Assembly: GCA_044338255.1 (NCBI GenBank)
Contig: JBIILZ010000052.1
Span: 1 to 26,497, forward strand
DNA from: CAIUVD01 sp044338255
GTDB lineage: Bacteria; Planctomycetota; UBA11346
Reading direction: 5' to 3'
Length of the DNA stretch: 26,497 bases
The translations under genes were made by a program, and so were the position numbers. Positions 7,136-15,349 of this stretch are shown here, piece after piece. Numbering within the stretch: the stretch's first letter is position 1; every line of letters begins with the position of its first letter. Below the pieces are notes generated by a model. The model was not told where the DNA came from. It saw nothing but the letters and a program-made list of their open reading frames with translations, and did no database searches.

Positions 7136-7153
7136 CCCGCCCGTGTCCCCCTC

Positions 7154-7825
7154 ATGAACATGACTGATTTCATCCTCCGCCTCGGCTCGGCGCTGCTGAT
7201 CGGCATCGCTCTCGGTCTGGAGCGCGAAAAGCGCGGCCGTGCGGCGGGTCTGCGCACGACGACGCTGGTCGCGTTCTCGGCGAGCCTGGCGATGGTCCTG
7301 TCGGAATGGCTGCCCTCGGCGCATGCCGTCACGGGGGCCTTCGGCGGCGATCCGGCCCGTTTGGCCGCCGGCGTACTGACCGGCATGGGTTTCCTCGGGG
7401 CTGGCGTGATCATCCGCCAGGACACCCTGATCCGCGGCGTCACCACCGCCGCCGTCCTGTGGACGGCATGCATCCTCGGCCTGACCGCCGGCAGCGGCAA
7501 TCTCGGCTTGGCGTGGGGCGCGACGATCGTGGTCTTGATGGTCCTGCTGGTGCTGCCCTATCTTGAACGGCAGATGGATAACGACGGGTATGTGACCCTG
7601 ACCATCACCATGATGGCCCCCGGCGTACCGATGATCCGCCTCAGCCAACTGCTCACCGCGCATCGACTGGTGGTGTTGACCACGTCCCTCGATCGTCATG
7701 ACGAATCCATCATCGTCTGCGTGCACATTTCAGCGCCCAAGCGCGACAGCCTCGACCTGCCGGCGACGGTGACCCAGGAATTGCGGGCCTTGCCGGGGAT
7801 TACGCGGGTGACGTGGGCGGGCTGA
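7154..7825 (+). CDS. MgtC/SapB-family membrane protein
   Basis: A 223-residue protein with an N-terminal MgtC domain. A helix 'LGSALLIGIALGLEREK' (about 10-26) is followed by a conserved basic loop 'RGRAAGLRTTTLV', then 'GVLTGMGFLGAGVIIRQ' and 'RGVTTAAVLWTACILGLTAG'. These are signature segments of the family, with four to five membrane spans. The C-terminal ~80 residues are soluble and look ACT-like, as in MgtC. In pathogens MgtC modulates F-ATPase activity and helps survival at low Mg2+ and in macrophages; in free-living bacteria the role is unclear. There is no mgtA nearby. Met3 (7160) is an alternative start. The 3' end overlaps the convergent GIY-YIG gene by 26 bases. Confidence 0.88.
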   Translation: MNMTDFILRLGSALLIGIALGLEREKRGRAAGLRTTTLVAFSASLAMVLSEWLPSAHAVTGAFGGDPARLAAGVLTGMGFLGAGVIIRQDTLIRGVTTAAVLWTACILGLTAGSGNLGLAWGATIVVLMVLLVLPYLERQMDNDGYVTLTITMMAPGVPMIRLSQLLTAHRLVVLTTSLDRHDESIIVCVHISAPKRDSLDLPATVTQELRALPGITRVTWAG

Positions 7826-8069
7826 CGAAGCCCTCGACCAGGGCGAGCTTCTTGCGACGCGTCAGTCGCTTCAGCGCGTATTCGCGACGCATGGCGGCGA
7901 TGCGATCGGTACACGGCTCATAATAGACCAAGATCACCGGCCGCCGGCTGCGGGTATAGGCGGCACCCGTGCCGGCGTTGTGCTTGCGCGCGCGCGCATG
8001 CGGGTCGGTGCTCCAACCGCAGTACAGCGAGCCGTCACGACAACGTACGAGATAGACCCAGGCGGCCAT
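7800..8069 (-). CDS. GIY-YIG nuclease-domain protein (UPF0213-like)
   Basis: An 89-residue single-domain GIY-YIG protein. Strands 'WVYLVRCRDGSLYCGWS' carry the GIY/YIG equivalents 'VYL' and 'LYCG'. The catalytic-type Arg lies in 'HARARKHNAGTGAAYTRSRR', and the metal-binding Glu in 'REYALKRLTRRKK'. Length and order are those of the YhbQ/UPF0213 group, whose cellular role is not well established. The gene follows the HDOD gene by 24 bases on the same strand and is probably co-transcribed with it. Its last codons overlap the end of the convergent MgtC-like gene. Confidence 0.88.
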   Translation of the reverse strand: MAAWVYLVRCRDGSLYCGWSTDPHARARKHNAGTGAAYTRSRRPVILVYYEPCTDRIAAMRREYALKRLTRRKKLALVEGFVSPPTSPA

Positions 8070-8093
8070 GCGCGAGCAGCGTGGGCCCGGGCG

Positions 8094-8948
8094 TCAACTC
8101 GCCAGTGCCATCAGCTGTCGGGCGTTATCGACCTCGTCGTTGACCCGCGTGAGCAATTCCACCAGGGCGTTCTTGTCGAGCCCGAGATGCGACCACACGC
8201 CCATGTCCAAAGTCGGTTCGTCGCATTCACCGCTAACGCGCAACTTCTTCAAGGCGCAGAGGTATTCGCAGAACAGGCACATTGCCACCGGCCCGGTCAT
8301 CTGTTCCGCAGCCATCGAGTACTGATGCCGGATGGTGTCGACGATGACCGGCTCCAGTTCCCATTTCTCGGCCAGCCACCCGCCGATTTCGGCATCGTCG
8401 GTATCGAGCACCTCGCGGGCGGCGGCATGAAAGGATAATTTGTATTCGCGGGCAACGGCGACGATGGCCCGCGTTTCATCGGGGGCGCTCTCCACGAGCA
8501 CGAGTTTGCCCATGCCTTTGAGCAGTCCGATGGTGAAGGCCAGCTCGGGGTCGCAGACTTTCGAGCGCTCGGCGATCATCCGGCAGAGGCAGGCGCTGAC
8601 CGCGCCATGCGCCCAGAAAGCCTTCATGTTGAAACACGCATTCTGCTGCTGAAAAGTATTGAGCACCGAGATCGACAGGGCGATCGAGCGGATGGTCTTG
8701 AAACCCAGGATCAAGACCGCCTGCTCCATGCTGCGCACCGGTTCATTAAGACCGTAGTATACACTGTTGACCATGCGCAGCATCTTCGCCGCCATCGCCG
8801 CGTCCTTGACCATGATCTGCGTGACGTCGCTGGAATTGGCCATCGGCTCATTGACCAGGCGGCTGACCTGGGTCACGACCTCTGGCAACGAAGGAATCGT
8901 ATGGACGCGTTCGATGATTTCTTCGAAAGAGGAACGATTGAGCGACAC
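8094..8948 (-). CDS. HDOD-domain signalling protein
   Basis: A 284-residue HDOD protein. Family features are 'IPSLPEVVTQVSRLVNEP', 'VKDAAMAAKMLRMVNSVYYG' and 'SMEQAVLILGFKTIRSIALS'. The position equivalent to the HD motif reads 'GLLKGMGKLVL', so the metal-binding His-Asp pair is absent, as usual for HDOD. These domains are non-enzymatic scaffolds in signalling, chemotaxis and motility control. I start at GTG 8948 because GGGGAG sits 7 bases upstream; a TTG at 8963 would extend the frame but would lie upstream of the Shine-Dalgarno site. No partner (GGDEF, CheW) is adjacent. An HDOD role in pilus or motility control next to pilB-type genes is possible but not shown. Confidence 0.87.
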   Translation of the reverse strand: MSLNRSSFEEIIERVHTIPSLPEVVTQVSRLVNEPMANSSDVTQIMVKDAAMAAKMLRMVNSVYYGLNEPVRSMEQAVLILGFKTIRSIALSISVLNTFQQQNACFNMKAFWAHGAVSACLCRMIAERSKVCDPELAFTIGLLKGMGKLVLVESAPDETRAIVAVAREYKLSFHAAAREVLDTDDAEIGGWLAEKWELEPVIVDTIRHQYSMAAEQMTGPVAMCLFCEYLCALKKLRVSGECDEPTLDMGVWSHLGLDKNALVELLTRVNDEVDNARQLMALAS

Positions 8949-8955
8949 GGCATGA

Positions 8956-8961
8956 CTCCCC
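8956..8961 (-). promoter_or_regulatory. Shine-Dalgarno site deciding the GTG start of the HDOD gene
   Basis: GGGGAG on the minus strand, 7 bases before the GTG at 8948-8946, points to that start rather than the upstream TTG at 8963. Confidence 0.6.
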
Positions 8962-8970
8962 AAACGGTGA

Positions 8971-8999
8971 CTTGGAGCCTGTCGGGGATAGGCTCCAAG
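8971..8999 (-). promoter_or_regulatory. Perfect 10-bp hairpin just upstream of the HDOD ribosome-binding site
   Basis: CTTGGAGCCT (8971-8980) and AGGCTCCAAG (8990-8999) pair perfectly around a 9-base loop. There is no T-run on either side, so it is unlikely to be an intrinsic terminator. It lies 10 bases upstream of the GGGGAG site, where a leader hairpin or a dimeric-protein operator would act. Confidence 0.5.
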
Positions 9000-9160
9000 G
9001 AAGAATACCCTGCAATTGACTTCCGCGCTGGGAATTCCCCCTTTTTGAAAAATGAACCAAGTGTTGCAGGGGCCTACCTCTGGCGGTGATCATCCCGCCC
9101 ATGCACCGCTTGCGATAAGCGTCCATGTGAAGCATGATCATGCCTCTTTACGGGATCACT

Positions 9161-12100
9161 ATGCGCCACCAGCTCGTCCATCGCCTCCGAACTTCATTCT
9201 TCGGCATGGCCTCGCGAACCTTCTTCGTCCTGGCGATGGCCTTGCCGCTGGCGTTTGCCGTCGACCCCAGTGTGCCCCTGGTGACTTTGAACGTCGATAC
9301 CGTCCGCGCGCTGGCCTTCGAATCCGACACCACCAACTATGGTGAGGTGAAAATCTCGCGCAGCACCGGCCTGCTCAGTCCGATAACGATCAATCTCGAT
9401 CTCAGCGGCTCGGCGACGCTTACAACCGACTACACCTTGCAGGTCAATCCCGCCGATTCCGCCAAGGCCACCTTGGTGGTGACGAGCGCATCGAGCCTGG
9501 CGCTGACCTTCCTGAGTGGCGCCACCGATGCGCGCATCCAGGTGATCGCCGTTTCCGATGTGGCGCAACCGATTCCAGAGCTGGGCGAGAAGGTTTCGAT
9601 TTCCCTGCCCATCATTCCTCCCGGCACGGTCGTCAATGGCTCGCGCCAGCGCGGCACCGTGACCATCGTTGATGCCAATGTGCAGCTTGCGACCTACGTC
9701 GACCGCTCGCCGGCCTATGAGATCACCCCCGAGGACATCGGCGGCTTGGTTCGAGACGCTACCGGAAGCATGCGTTTGTGGTTCGTCAATAGCAGCGCTT
9801 TCTCCGTTACCACCCCGTTCACATCCTATGCCCCGTACGTCGATCGGATGATTGAAGTCACCAACGCCGGCTCCACCGCCACGGTCGGCACCGACTACCA
9901 GGCTACCTACCGCATTGGCGGACAACAGCGGTGCGTTGATCGTTTCGGGGTCGTGGTCGAGCCGACGGTCTACCTTACCCCCGTGGCGATTCGGGATACC
10001 AATGAATACGGCGCAACCTCTTATACCATCAATGGCGTATTCCCCGGCTATACCGACGGCGTTTTCGGACAAAAGATCGCCACGCAAACCGGCGTGACCA
10101 CGCTGAAAAGCGTCACCGTTGAACGCATTACCCAGATTTCTGGCGCTGCCTATCTGAGCATCACGGTCGGCGGTACCTTTCAGGATCTGACCGTAGTGGG
10201 TAGAAGCATCAGCTTTGCCGACATCACCATCGGCGGTGTCGCCTTGACCCAGATTTTTCTCAACGGTTTCACGGCGAATGCCCCGATTGCCCAGGGCTCG
10301 ATCGTCAACATCCACTACCAGACCCAGGTCGGTGCGGTCATCACCCCTGGCGACCTGAATCCGGCAGTTTCGATGCCCGTACTCTACCCCCAGGGCGCGC
10401 AGAGCCTCACGGTCGATCAAGGCGCGTCCGATGTCAGCCTTGCCAAAGGCGATGTTTTCGTGCTGAACGGCGGACGCTATCGGGTCACCGGCACGAATGG
10501 CAGTGCGCTCTTCTTCACACCCGGCTTGAGACAGACCCTCCTGCGCACCTCGTCGCTGACGATTCAGACGCACTTCGAAGCGAAATTCGATACGAGCGCC
10601 CGCGAGACCTTCTTCATCCCTGCTCTGCCCAGCCTGCCCTTTTACGGCTATCCCACTGGAAACAACAATGAGAACGTCAATGTCGCTGGTACTGCCAGCG
10701 ACTTGCCGAATGGCGATTGGGTGGACTTCCTGTTCAGCCCTATCGATGACGCGGAAGTGGAAGGGCGCGAGGACATCCTCCTCACCCTGGTGACGACCAC
10801 CGCCAGCAACGGTTACGATGTCATCAATCCGACCGTGGCGCGCATCCCCATCGGCGACAACAACGTCATCGTTGCCGCCGAACTCACCGCCAATGCCCAG
10901 GTCCCGATCGGCGACGGCAGCTTCACCATCGAACTGTCGCAGGCCTTCGACACCGACATCGAAGTACCGTTTACGGTCTTACAGAATCCCGGCAGCGCCG
11001 ATGCGAGCTACGGCGATGATTACACGATTGCCAATACCACGAAGGACTCGGCCGGTCGCGTAACGGGAAGAACCATCGTGCCCGCAGGTGCACTCAGCGC
11101 CGTGGTCGTCATCGTCCCCAATCCGACGTCGGCGATCCCCCAGAATGAATCGCGCGTGATCCGCGTCGCCTTGGATGAGTCGCTCGACTACGGCTTGGCG
11201 GGCTCAGCGGACAGCTCGACCAATTCCACGGTGTCGACGATCACCATCACCAAGACCATCAAGCCGCCGGACATCACCTCGGCGGCCACGGCGACCGGCA
11301 AGGTCAACGTACCGTTTATCTATGCTACGACCGCCACCGGTGGCGTGCCGATCACCTACAGCGCCGATGCCACGCAGCTCCCCCCGGGCCTCGTACTCGA
11401 TGCTACCACCGGGACGATCTCGGGGACACCGACTGCCGCCGGTCCTTTCCTGTTCGACCTCATTGCCACTAATGGCGGTGGAACCGACACCCTCAACCTG
11501 CGGATCACCATCAATCCTGCGCCCCCCGGTTTTTCCTCACCGAGCACGGCCACAGCCAATGTTGGATCACCCTTCACCTATCAATGCGTCGCCAATGGCA
11601 ATCCGACGTCCTACAATGCCATTCCTCTTCCCGAGGGCTTGGTCATCAATCTCTCCACCGGCCTCATCAGCGGCACACCGACCAAAGTAGGCCCGGTCGC
11701 GGTCGAACTCACCGCGATAAATGCAGGCGGAACCGGGAAATTGGCGTTACTCATCGATGTCCTTCCGGCGGTGCCGTCCATCAGTTCGTTACCCACCGCC
11801 ACCGCCACGGTCGGTGTTCCCTTCACCTATAACATCGTTGCCAGCGGGGCCACGTCATTCAATGCCACCGGCCTACCTGCCGGCCTAAGCGTCTCGACGA
11901 CCACCGGTCTGATCAGCGGCACGGCGACCACCGTCGGCTCCTATACGGTTGACCTCAGTGCCACCAACACCGGCGGCACCGGTACTCGGGTTCTGACCAT
12001 CACCGTCAACGCGCCGACCACGACGACCACGACCACGGGCGCGGGCACCACCAGCGGCAACACCGCCGGCGGTGGCGGTGGGATGTGCGGAGCCGGTTCG

Positions 12101-12166
12101 GGCCTCGCCATCCTCTTCGCCAGCCTCTCGTTGCTGCTCCTGCGCTTGACCGGTAAGCGGCGCTGA
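9161..12166 (+). CDS. Large exported protein: Calx-beta-like region, three Ig-like (He_PIG) domains, C-terminal sorting-type tail
   Basis: About 1000 residues. A signal peptide (RTFFVLAMALPLAFA) ends near residue 30. The next ~650 residues are beta-rich with Calx-beta-like stretches ('SATLTTDYTL', 'DADVEGREDILLTL'-like segments, 'DASYGDDYTI'). Three ~85-residue putative Ig (He_PIG-type) repeats start near residues 700, 788 and 869, each with 'LP.GL......G.ISGTPT..G'. A Thr-rich linker, a Gly run, 'MCGAGSG', a hydrophobic helix and 'GKRR' close the protein, a three-part C-terminal sorting architecture. It is likely a surface or adhesin-like protein. Starts at 9134 and 9206 are possible; 9161 has a GGGA upstream. 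A perfect terminator follows. Confidence 0.8.
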   Translation: MRHQLVHRLRTSFFGMASRTFFVLAMALPLAFAVDPSVPLVTLNVDTVRALAFESDTTNYGEVKISRSTGLLSPITINLDLSGSATLTTDYTLQVNPADSAKATLVVTSASSLALTFLSGATDARIQVIAVSDVAQPIPELGEKVSISLPIIPPGTVVNGSRQRGTVTIVDANVQLATYVDRSPAYEITPEDIGGLVRDATGSMRLWFVNSSAFSVTTPFTSYAPYVDRMIEVTNAGSTATVGTDYQATYRIGGQQRCVDRFGVVVEPTVYLTPVAIRDTNEYGATSYTINGVFPGYTDGVFGQKIATQTGVTTLKSVTVERITQISGAAYLSITVGGTFQDLTVVGRSISFADITIGGVALTQIFLNGFTANAPIAQGSIVNIHYQTQVGAVITPGDLNPAVSMPVLYPQGAQSLTVDQGASDVSLAKGDVFVLNGGRYRVTGTNGSALFFTPGLRQTLLRTSSLTIQTHFEAKFDTSARETFFIPALPSLPFYGYPTGNNNENVNVAGTASDLPNGDWVDFLFSPIDDAEVEGREDILLTLVTTTASNGYDVINPTVARIPIGDNNVIVAAELTANAQVPIGDGSFTIELSQAFDTDIEVPFTVLQNPGSADASYGDDYTIANTTKDSAGRVTGRTIVPAGALSAVVVIVPNPTSAIPQNESRVIRVALDESLDYGLAGSADSSTNSTVSTITITKTIKPPDITSAATATGKVNVPFIYATTATGGVPITYSADATQLPPGLVLDATTGTISGTPTAAGPFLFDLIATNGGGTDTLNLRITINPAPPGFSSPSTATANVGSPFTYQCVANGNPTSYNAIPLPEGLVINLSTGLISGTPTKVGPVAVELTAINAGGTGKLALLIDVLPAVPSISSLPTATATVGVPFTYNIVASGATSFNATGLPAGLSVSTTTGLISGTATTVGSYTVDLSATNTGGTGTRVLTITVNAPTTTTTTTGAGTTSGNTAGGGGGMCGAGSGLAILFASLSLLLLRLTGKRR

Positions 12167-12183
12167 ATCCATCAGTGTTGCAC

Positions 12184-12230
12184 CGACAACGCCGAGCATC
12201 GCCTTAGGTGATGCTCGGCGTTGTCGTTTT
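12184..12230 (+). terminator. Intrinsic terminator after the Ig-like gene
   Basis: A perfect 17-bp stem, CGACAACGCCGAGCATC (12184-12200) with its complement (12210-12226), surrounds a 9-base loop and is followed by TTTT at 12227-12230. It sits 18 bases after the stop of the large exported protein. The right arm and T-run flow directly into the 17-bp tandem repeat. Confidence 0.85.
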
Positions 12231-12290
12231 CCGGGGAAAGTCGTTTTCCGGGGAAAGTCGTTTTCCGGGGAAAGTCGTTTTCCGGGGAAA
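12223..12290. repeat. 17-bp tandem repeat, 4 identical copies, between convergent genes
   Basis: GTCGTTTTCCGGGGAAA occurs four times without a mismatch at 12223-12239, 12240-12256, 12257-12273 and 12274-12290. Each unit contains TTTCC-GG-GGAAA, a near-palindrome. The first copy begins inside the right arm of the terminator. The array lies between the ends of two convergent genes, 22 bases before the stop of the YheT-like gene. There are no spacers, so it is not a CRISPR. Confidence 0.92.
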
Positions 12291-12312
12291 TCTGCTCTGG
12301 CACCTGCTCCAG

Positions 12313-13278
12313 CTACGCGACGTGACCCCTCCCTGAGCTCGGCAGATGGTCGGCGAGGGCGGCGGTGACCGCGCCGGGCAACCACGCCCGCGGCCAGGCA
12401 CCGCTGAGGAAGCCGACGTGCCCGCCCTGGGCTGACAACCACAGCCGCACGGCTGGCGGCAGGTCTGTCGGCAACGAGGCCACGGGCACGAAGGGATCGT
12501 CCGCCGCCTGGATGAGCGTGGTGGGCGTGACGATCCCGCCGAGGAACTGCCGACAGCTGCAGCGCGTGTAATAATCCTCGACGCCGGCGAAGCCGTTCTG
12601 CGGGGCGGTGAGCTGATCGTCGAAGGCGCGAAAGGTCGTCAGGCCCCGCAGGGCCGCGACGGTGAGGCCATTCAGCTCGCGCTTGGCCCACACCGAGGCG
12701 CGCATGTCGCGCAGCAGATGCCATTGGTAGATGCGCGCGAAGCCCACCGATAACGCATCGGCGCAGGCGCCGAGATCGAACGGCACGCTGATCGCCACCG
12801 CCGCCTGCAGTGGGCAGGCCGATCCGCTCTCGCCCAGCCACTTCAAAAGCACGTTGCCACCCAACGAGACGCCGACACCGGCGACGGCGGTGGCGCCGGC
12901 GGCCTGCAGGCGTGCGACCACGACGGCGGCGTCGGCCCAGTCGCCCGAATGATAGCCGCGCGCCAGGCGGTTGGGGCGCTGGGCGCTGCCGCGAGCGTGG
13001 AGCAAGACGCCGCACCAGCCGCGCTGCTCGAACGCGGCCAGCAAGGCCCGCGCATAGGGCGAGCGCTGTGAACCTTCGAGGCCGTGCAGCAACAGCACCG
13101 CCGGCCGCCCCGCTACCGGACCGGTGCGCAAGACCTCGATGGCATCGCCATCGGGCAGCTCAAGCAGTTCCGTGTGCACCTCCAGCCGGGGGCTGGGCAA
13201 CAGTGCCGCCGCCAAGGTTTGCAGATGCCGGTTGGCCAGCCACGGCGTGGCAGCGAAGCGGGGTTGCTCGTCACTCAT
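12313..13278 (-). CDS. Alpha/beta hydrolase, YheT-like
   Basis: A 321-residue alpha/beta hydrolase of the YheT/UPF0017 group. The oxyanion strand is 'VLLLHGLEGS' (61-70), the nucleophile elbow 'GVSLGGN' (Ser138), the acid lies in 'AADDPFVP' (Asp260/261), and the base is in 'GGHVGF' (His287). The N-terminal 'WLANRHLQTL' is a family signature (typically 'F....W..n.HlQT'). Members are esterases or hydrolases of unclear physiological substrate. Its ATG overlaps the recG stop by one base (TGATG), so it is co-translated with recG. Confidence 0.9.
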   Translation of the reverse strand: MSDEQPRFAATPWLANRHLQTLAAALLPSPRLEVHTELLELPDGDAIEVLRTGPVAGRPAVLLLHGLEGSQRSPYARALLAAFEQRGWCGVLLHARGSAQRPNRLARGYHSGDWADAAVVVARLQAAGATAVAGVGVSLGGNVLLKWLGESGSACPLQAAVAISVPFDLGACADALSVGFARIYQWHLLRDMRASVWAKRELNGLTVAALRGLTTFRAFDDQLTAPQNGFAGVEDYYTRCSCRQFLGGIVTPTTLIQAADDPFVPVASLPTDLPPAVRLWLSAQGGHVGFLSGAWPRAWLPGAVTAALADHLPSSGRGHVA

Positions 13279-15287
13279 CAGCCGGCTCCCGCCAAGGGCG
13301 CATCCGTGCCCGGGACCCAGGCCTGCAGCGCCGGCGGCAGCTCCGCCGACCCGGCCTGAGCCACGCGCTGATGCGCCGCCTGCAACAGATCCAGGTCACG
13401 CCCGAGATCGGCCACGCGCAAGCGCAGGGCGCCGTGCTGTTGGCTGCCGAGCAGTTCACCGGGCCCGCGCGTGGCGAGGTCGGCGTCGGCGATAGCCAGG
13501 CCGTCGTCGGTAGCGCTGAGGATCGCCAGTCGCTCGCAGTCGGCATCGGGGCCATGCAACAGCAGGCAATGTCCGGGGCGCGTACCACGTCCGAGCCGGC
13601 CACGCAGCTGATGCAGCTGCGCCAGGCCGAAGCGCTCGGCGTCGAGGACGATGACCAGGGCCAGGGTCGGCACGTCGATGCCGACCTCGACCACCGTCGT
13701 CGCCACCAAGATGCGTAGCTCCTGAGCGCGGAAGCGCGCCATCACCGTCAGCTTGCGCTCATCACTCAAGGCTCCGTGGAGGACCTCGACGTCGGCACCG
13801 AAACGGTCCTGGACCATGGCCAGGACCTGCCCGACATCATGGGCCTGCTCGCCAGCTTCGCGCAGGGCGCAGATGACGACGGCCTGATCCTCCGCCGCCA
13901 GAAGTTCGAGGGCGCGCAGCGCCTGTTCGACGAGGCCGACGCGGACTTCGGTGGTCACCGCCGCTCGCCCGGGTGGCCGCCCGACGATGCGCGACACCGC
14001 CAGATCGCCGAAGGCGGTCAGTGCCAAGGTACGTGGAATCGGCGTCGCCGTCATCAGCAGCAGATGCGGTCGCAGCGCCGCCTTGTTGATAAGCGTGGCG
14101 CGTTGCTGCACCCCGAATTTGTGCTGCTCATCGATGACCACTACCGCCAGATCATGGAAGCGCACCTCGTCGGTGAGCACCGCGTGGGTGCCGATCACCA
14201 GGTGGCAGGTGCCAGCGGCAACTGCGACGAGCAGACGCAGGCGCTCAGCGGGAGCGGTACCGCCGGTGAGCAATCCCACCTGCACGCGCGAGCCGCTCAG
14301 GCAGCGGGTGATGAACTGCGCATGCTGCTGGGCGAGGACGGCGGTCGGCGCCAGCAAGGCCGCTTGGCGCTGCTCGGCGATCGCCGCCAGGATGGTAAGC
14401 AACGCGAGCGCGGTCTTGCCGCTGCCGACATCGCCCTGCAGCAGCCGGTACATCGGCGCCGGCTGCTGGACATCGCTACGGATCTCGCTGAGCGCTGTCT
14501 GTTGTCCGGGAGTCAGTGCAAACGGCAGCCGCGCCAAGGCCCGGGAGTGGGTCTCGTCATCCCAGCGCAGAGCCCGCCCGGGGGCCCCGACCACCGCCGC
14601 CCGTCGCCCGCGCAGGGTCCACGCCAGGGCCAGCAGTTCGCGCTCGGCAAGCAGGCGCCGGGCGCGTTCGTGGGCCTGCGCATCGGTGGGCTGATGCACC
14701 GCGCGCAGGCCCGCCTGCCAGGTCGCCGCGTCGCAGAGTCCGGCGGGGTCAGTGCACAGCGGCAAGGCCTGGGTCAGAAGCTGGGCGATCAAGCCGGTGA
14801 AAGTCCGCTCACTGACGCCCTCGGGCAGGCGATAAGCGACGCGACAGATGGTTTCCTCGTCGACGACCGCCGTCGCGCCACCGGCGAGATGCTGGAAAGT
14901 CGGATGCAGCAACAGCCCAGGCTTGCTGGCATCGCTGCGACCTTCCCACACGAACCATTCGCCGGCGATAAAGAGCCGCCGCAGATAGCCGGCATTGAAG
15001 AACCGCGCGGTAAAGATCAGCCCGTCGGCACGGCGCAAGGTTGCTTCCAAGGCCATGCCCCGCCCACCGGCGAAGCGCGGACGGGCGTTGACCAGCTGCG
15101 CACGCACGCGCACCGCCTGCCCCAGCGGCAGTGGGCCGCTCCCGGATAGCGCCGGCGGCAGGCCGACCAGGCGCGGAAAAGTATGCAGGACATCCCAGGG
15201 CGTACGCAGGCCGGCCGCCGCCAAGGCAGTGGCTCGGGCCGGGCCGATCCCCTTCAAGAACTGCAAAGAATCGGTGAGGATGGTCAC
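13278..15287 (-). CDS. recG: ATP-dependent DNA helicase RecG
   Basis: A 669-residue RecG, which reverses stalled replication forks and branch-migrates Holliday junctions. An N-terminal helix-hairpin-helix/wedge region ('LKGIGPARATALAAAGLRT', residues 11-29) precedes the helicase. Walker A is 'GDVGSGKT' (285-292), motif II 'DEQHKFG' (386-392), motif III 'MTATPIPRT' (412-420), motif V 'VATTVVEVGIDVP' (528-540), and motif VI 'QLRGRLGRG'. Length is close to the usual ~690. The start is GTG; its divergent neighbour mtnD begins 62 bases away. The last base overlaps the next gene's ATG. Confidence 0.95.
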   Translation of the reverse strand: MTILTDSLQFLKGIGPARATALAAAGLRTPWDVLHTFPRLVGLPPALSGSGPLPLGQAVRVRAQLVNARPRFAGGRGMALEATLRRADGLIFTARFFNAGYLRRLFIAGEWFVWEGRSDASKPGLLLHPTFQHLAGGATAVVDEETICRVAYRLPEGVSERTFTGLIAQLLTQALPLCTDPAGLCDAATWQAGLRAVHQPTDAQAHERARRLLAERELLALAWTLRGRRAAVVGAPGRALRWDDETHSRALARLPFALTPGQQTALSEIRSDVQQPAPMYRLLQGDVGSGKTALALLTILAAIAEQRQAALLAPTAVLAQQHAQFITRCLSGSRVQVGLLTGGTAPAERLRLLVAVAAGTCHLVIGTHAVLTDEVRFHDLAVVVIDEQHKFGVQQRATLINKAALRPHLLLMTATPIPRTLALTAFGDLAVSRIVGRPPGRAAVTTEVRVGLVEQALRALELLAAEDQAVVICALREAGEQAHDVGQVLAMVQDRFGADVEVLHGALSDERKLTVMARFRAQELRILVATTVVEVGIDVPTLALVIVLDAERFGLAQLHQLRGRLGRGTRPGHCLLLHGPDADCERLAILSATDDGLAIADADLATRGPGELLGSQQHGALRLRVADLGRDLDLLQAAHQRVAQAGSAELPPALQAWVPGTDAPLAGAG

Positions 15288-15338
15288 GGGCTGGATCGCT
15301 GCCTGAGCGTGCTAGGATGCCGGCTCATTCAATGCCTC

Positions 15339-15345
15339 AGGAGGT
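15339..15345 (+). promoter_or_regulatory. Strong Shine-Dalgarno site for mtnD
   Basis: AGGAGGT, four bases from the ATG at 15350, decides that start over the upstream in-frame ATG at 15317. The 62 bases between recG and mtnD must hold both divergent promoters. Confidence 0.8.
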
Positions 15346-15349
15346 CCTC

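Noticed and set aside
8094..8948. HD-domain phosphohydrolase (metal-dependent)
   Set aside because: The HD position reads KG, so the protein is HDOD-type without a metal site.
9194..10573. 459-codon minus-strand frame
   Set aside because: Opposite to the exported Ig-like protein; shows no domain, only Arg/Gly/Asp-rich shadow sequence.
12223..12290. CRISPR array
   Set aside because: The four 17-bp units are directly adjacent with no spacers.
11885..13015. 376-codon minus-strand frame
   Set aside because: Crosses the terminator and tandem repeats and is out of phase with the YheT-like gene; Arg-rich shadow.
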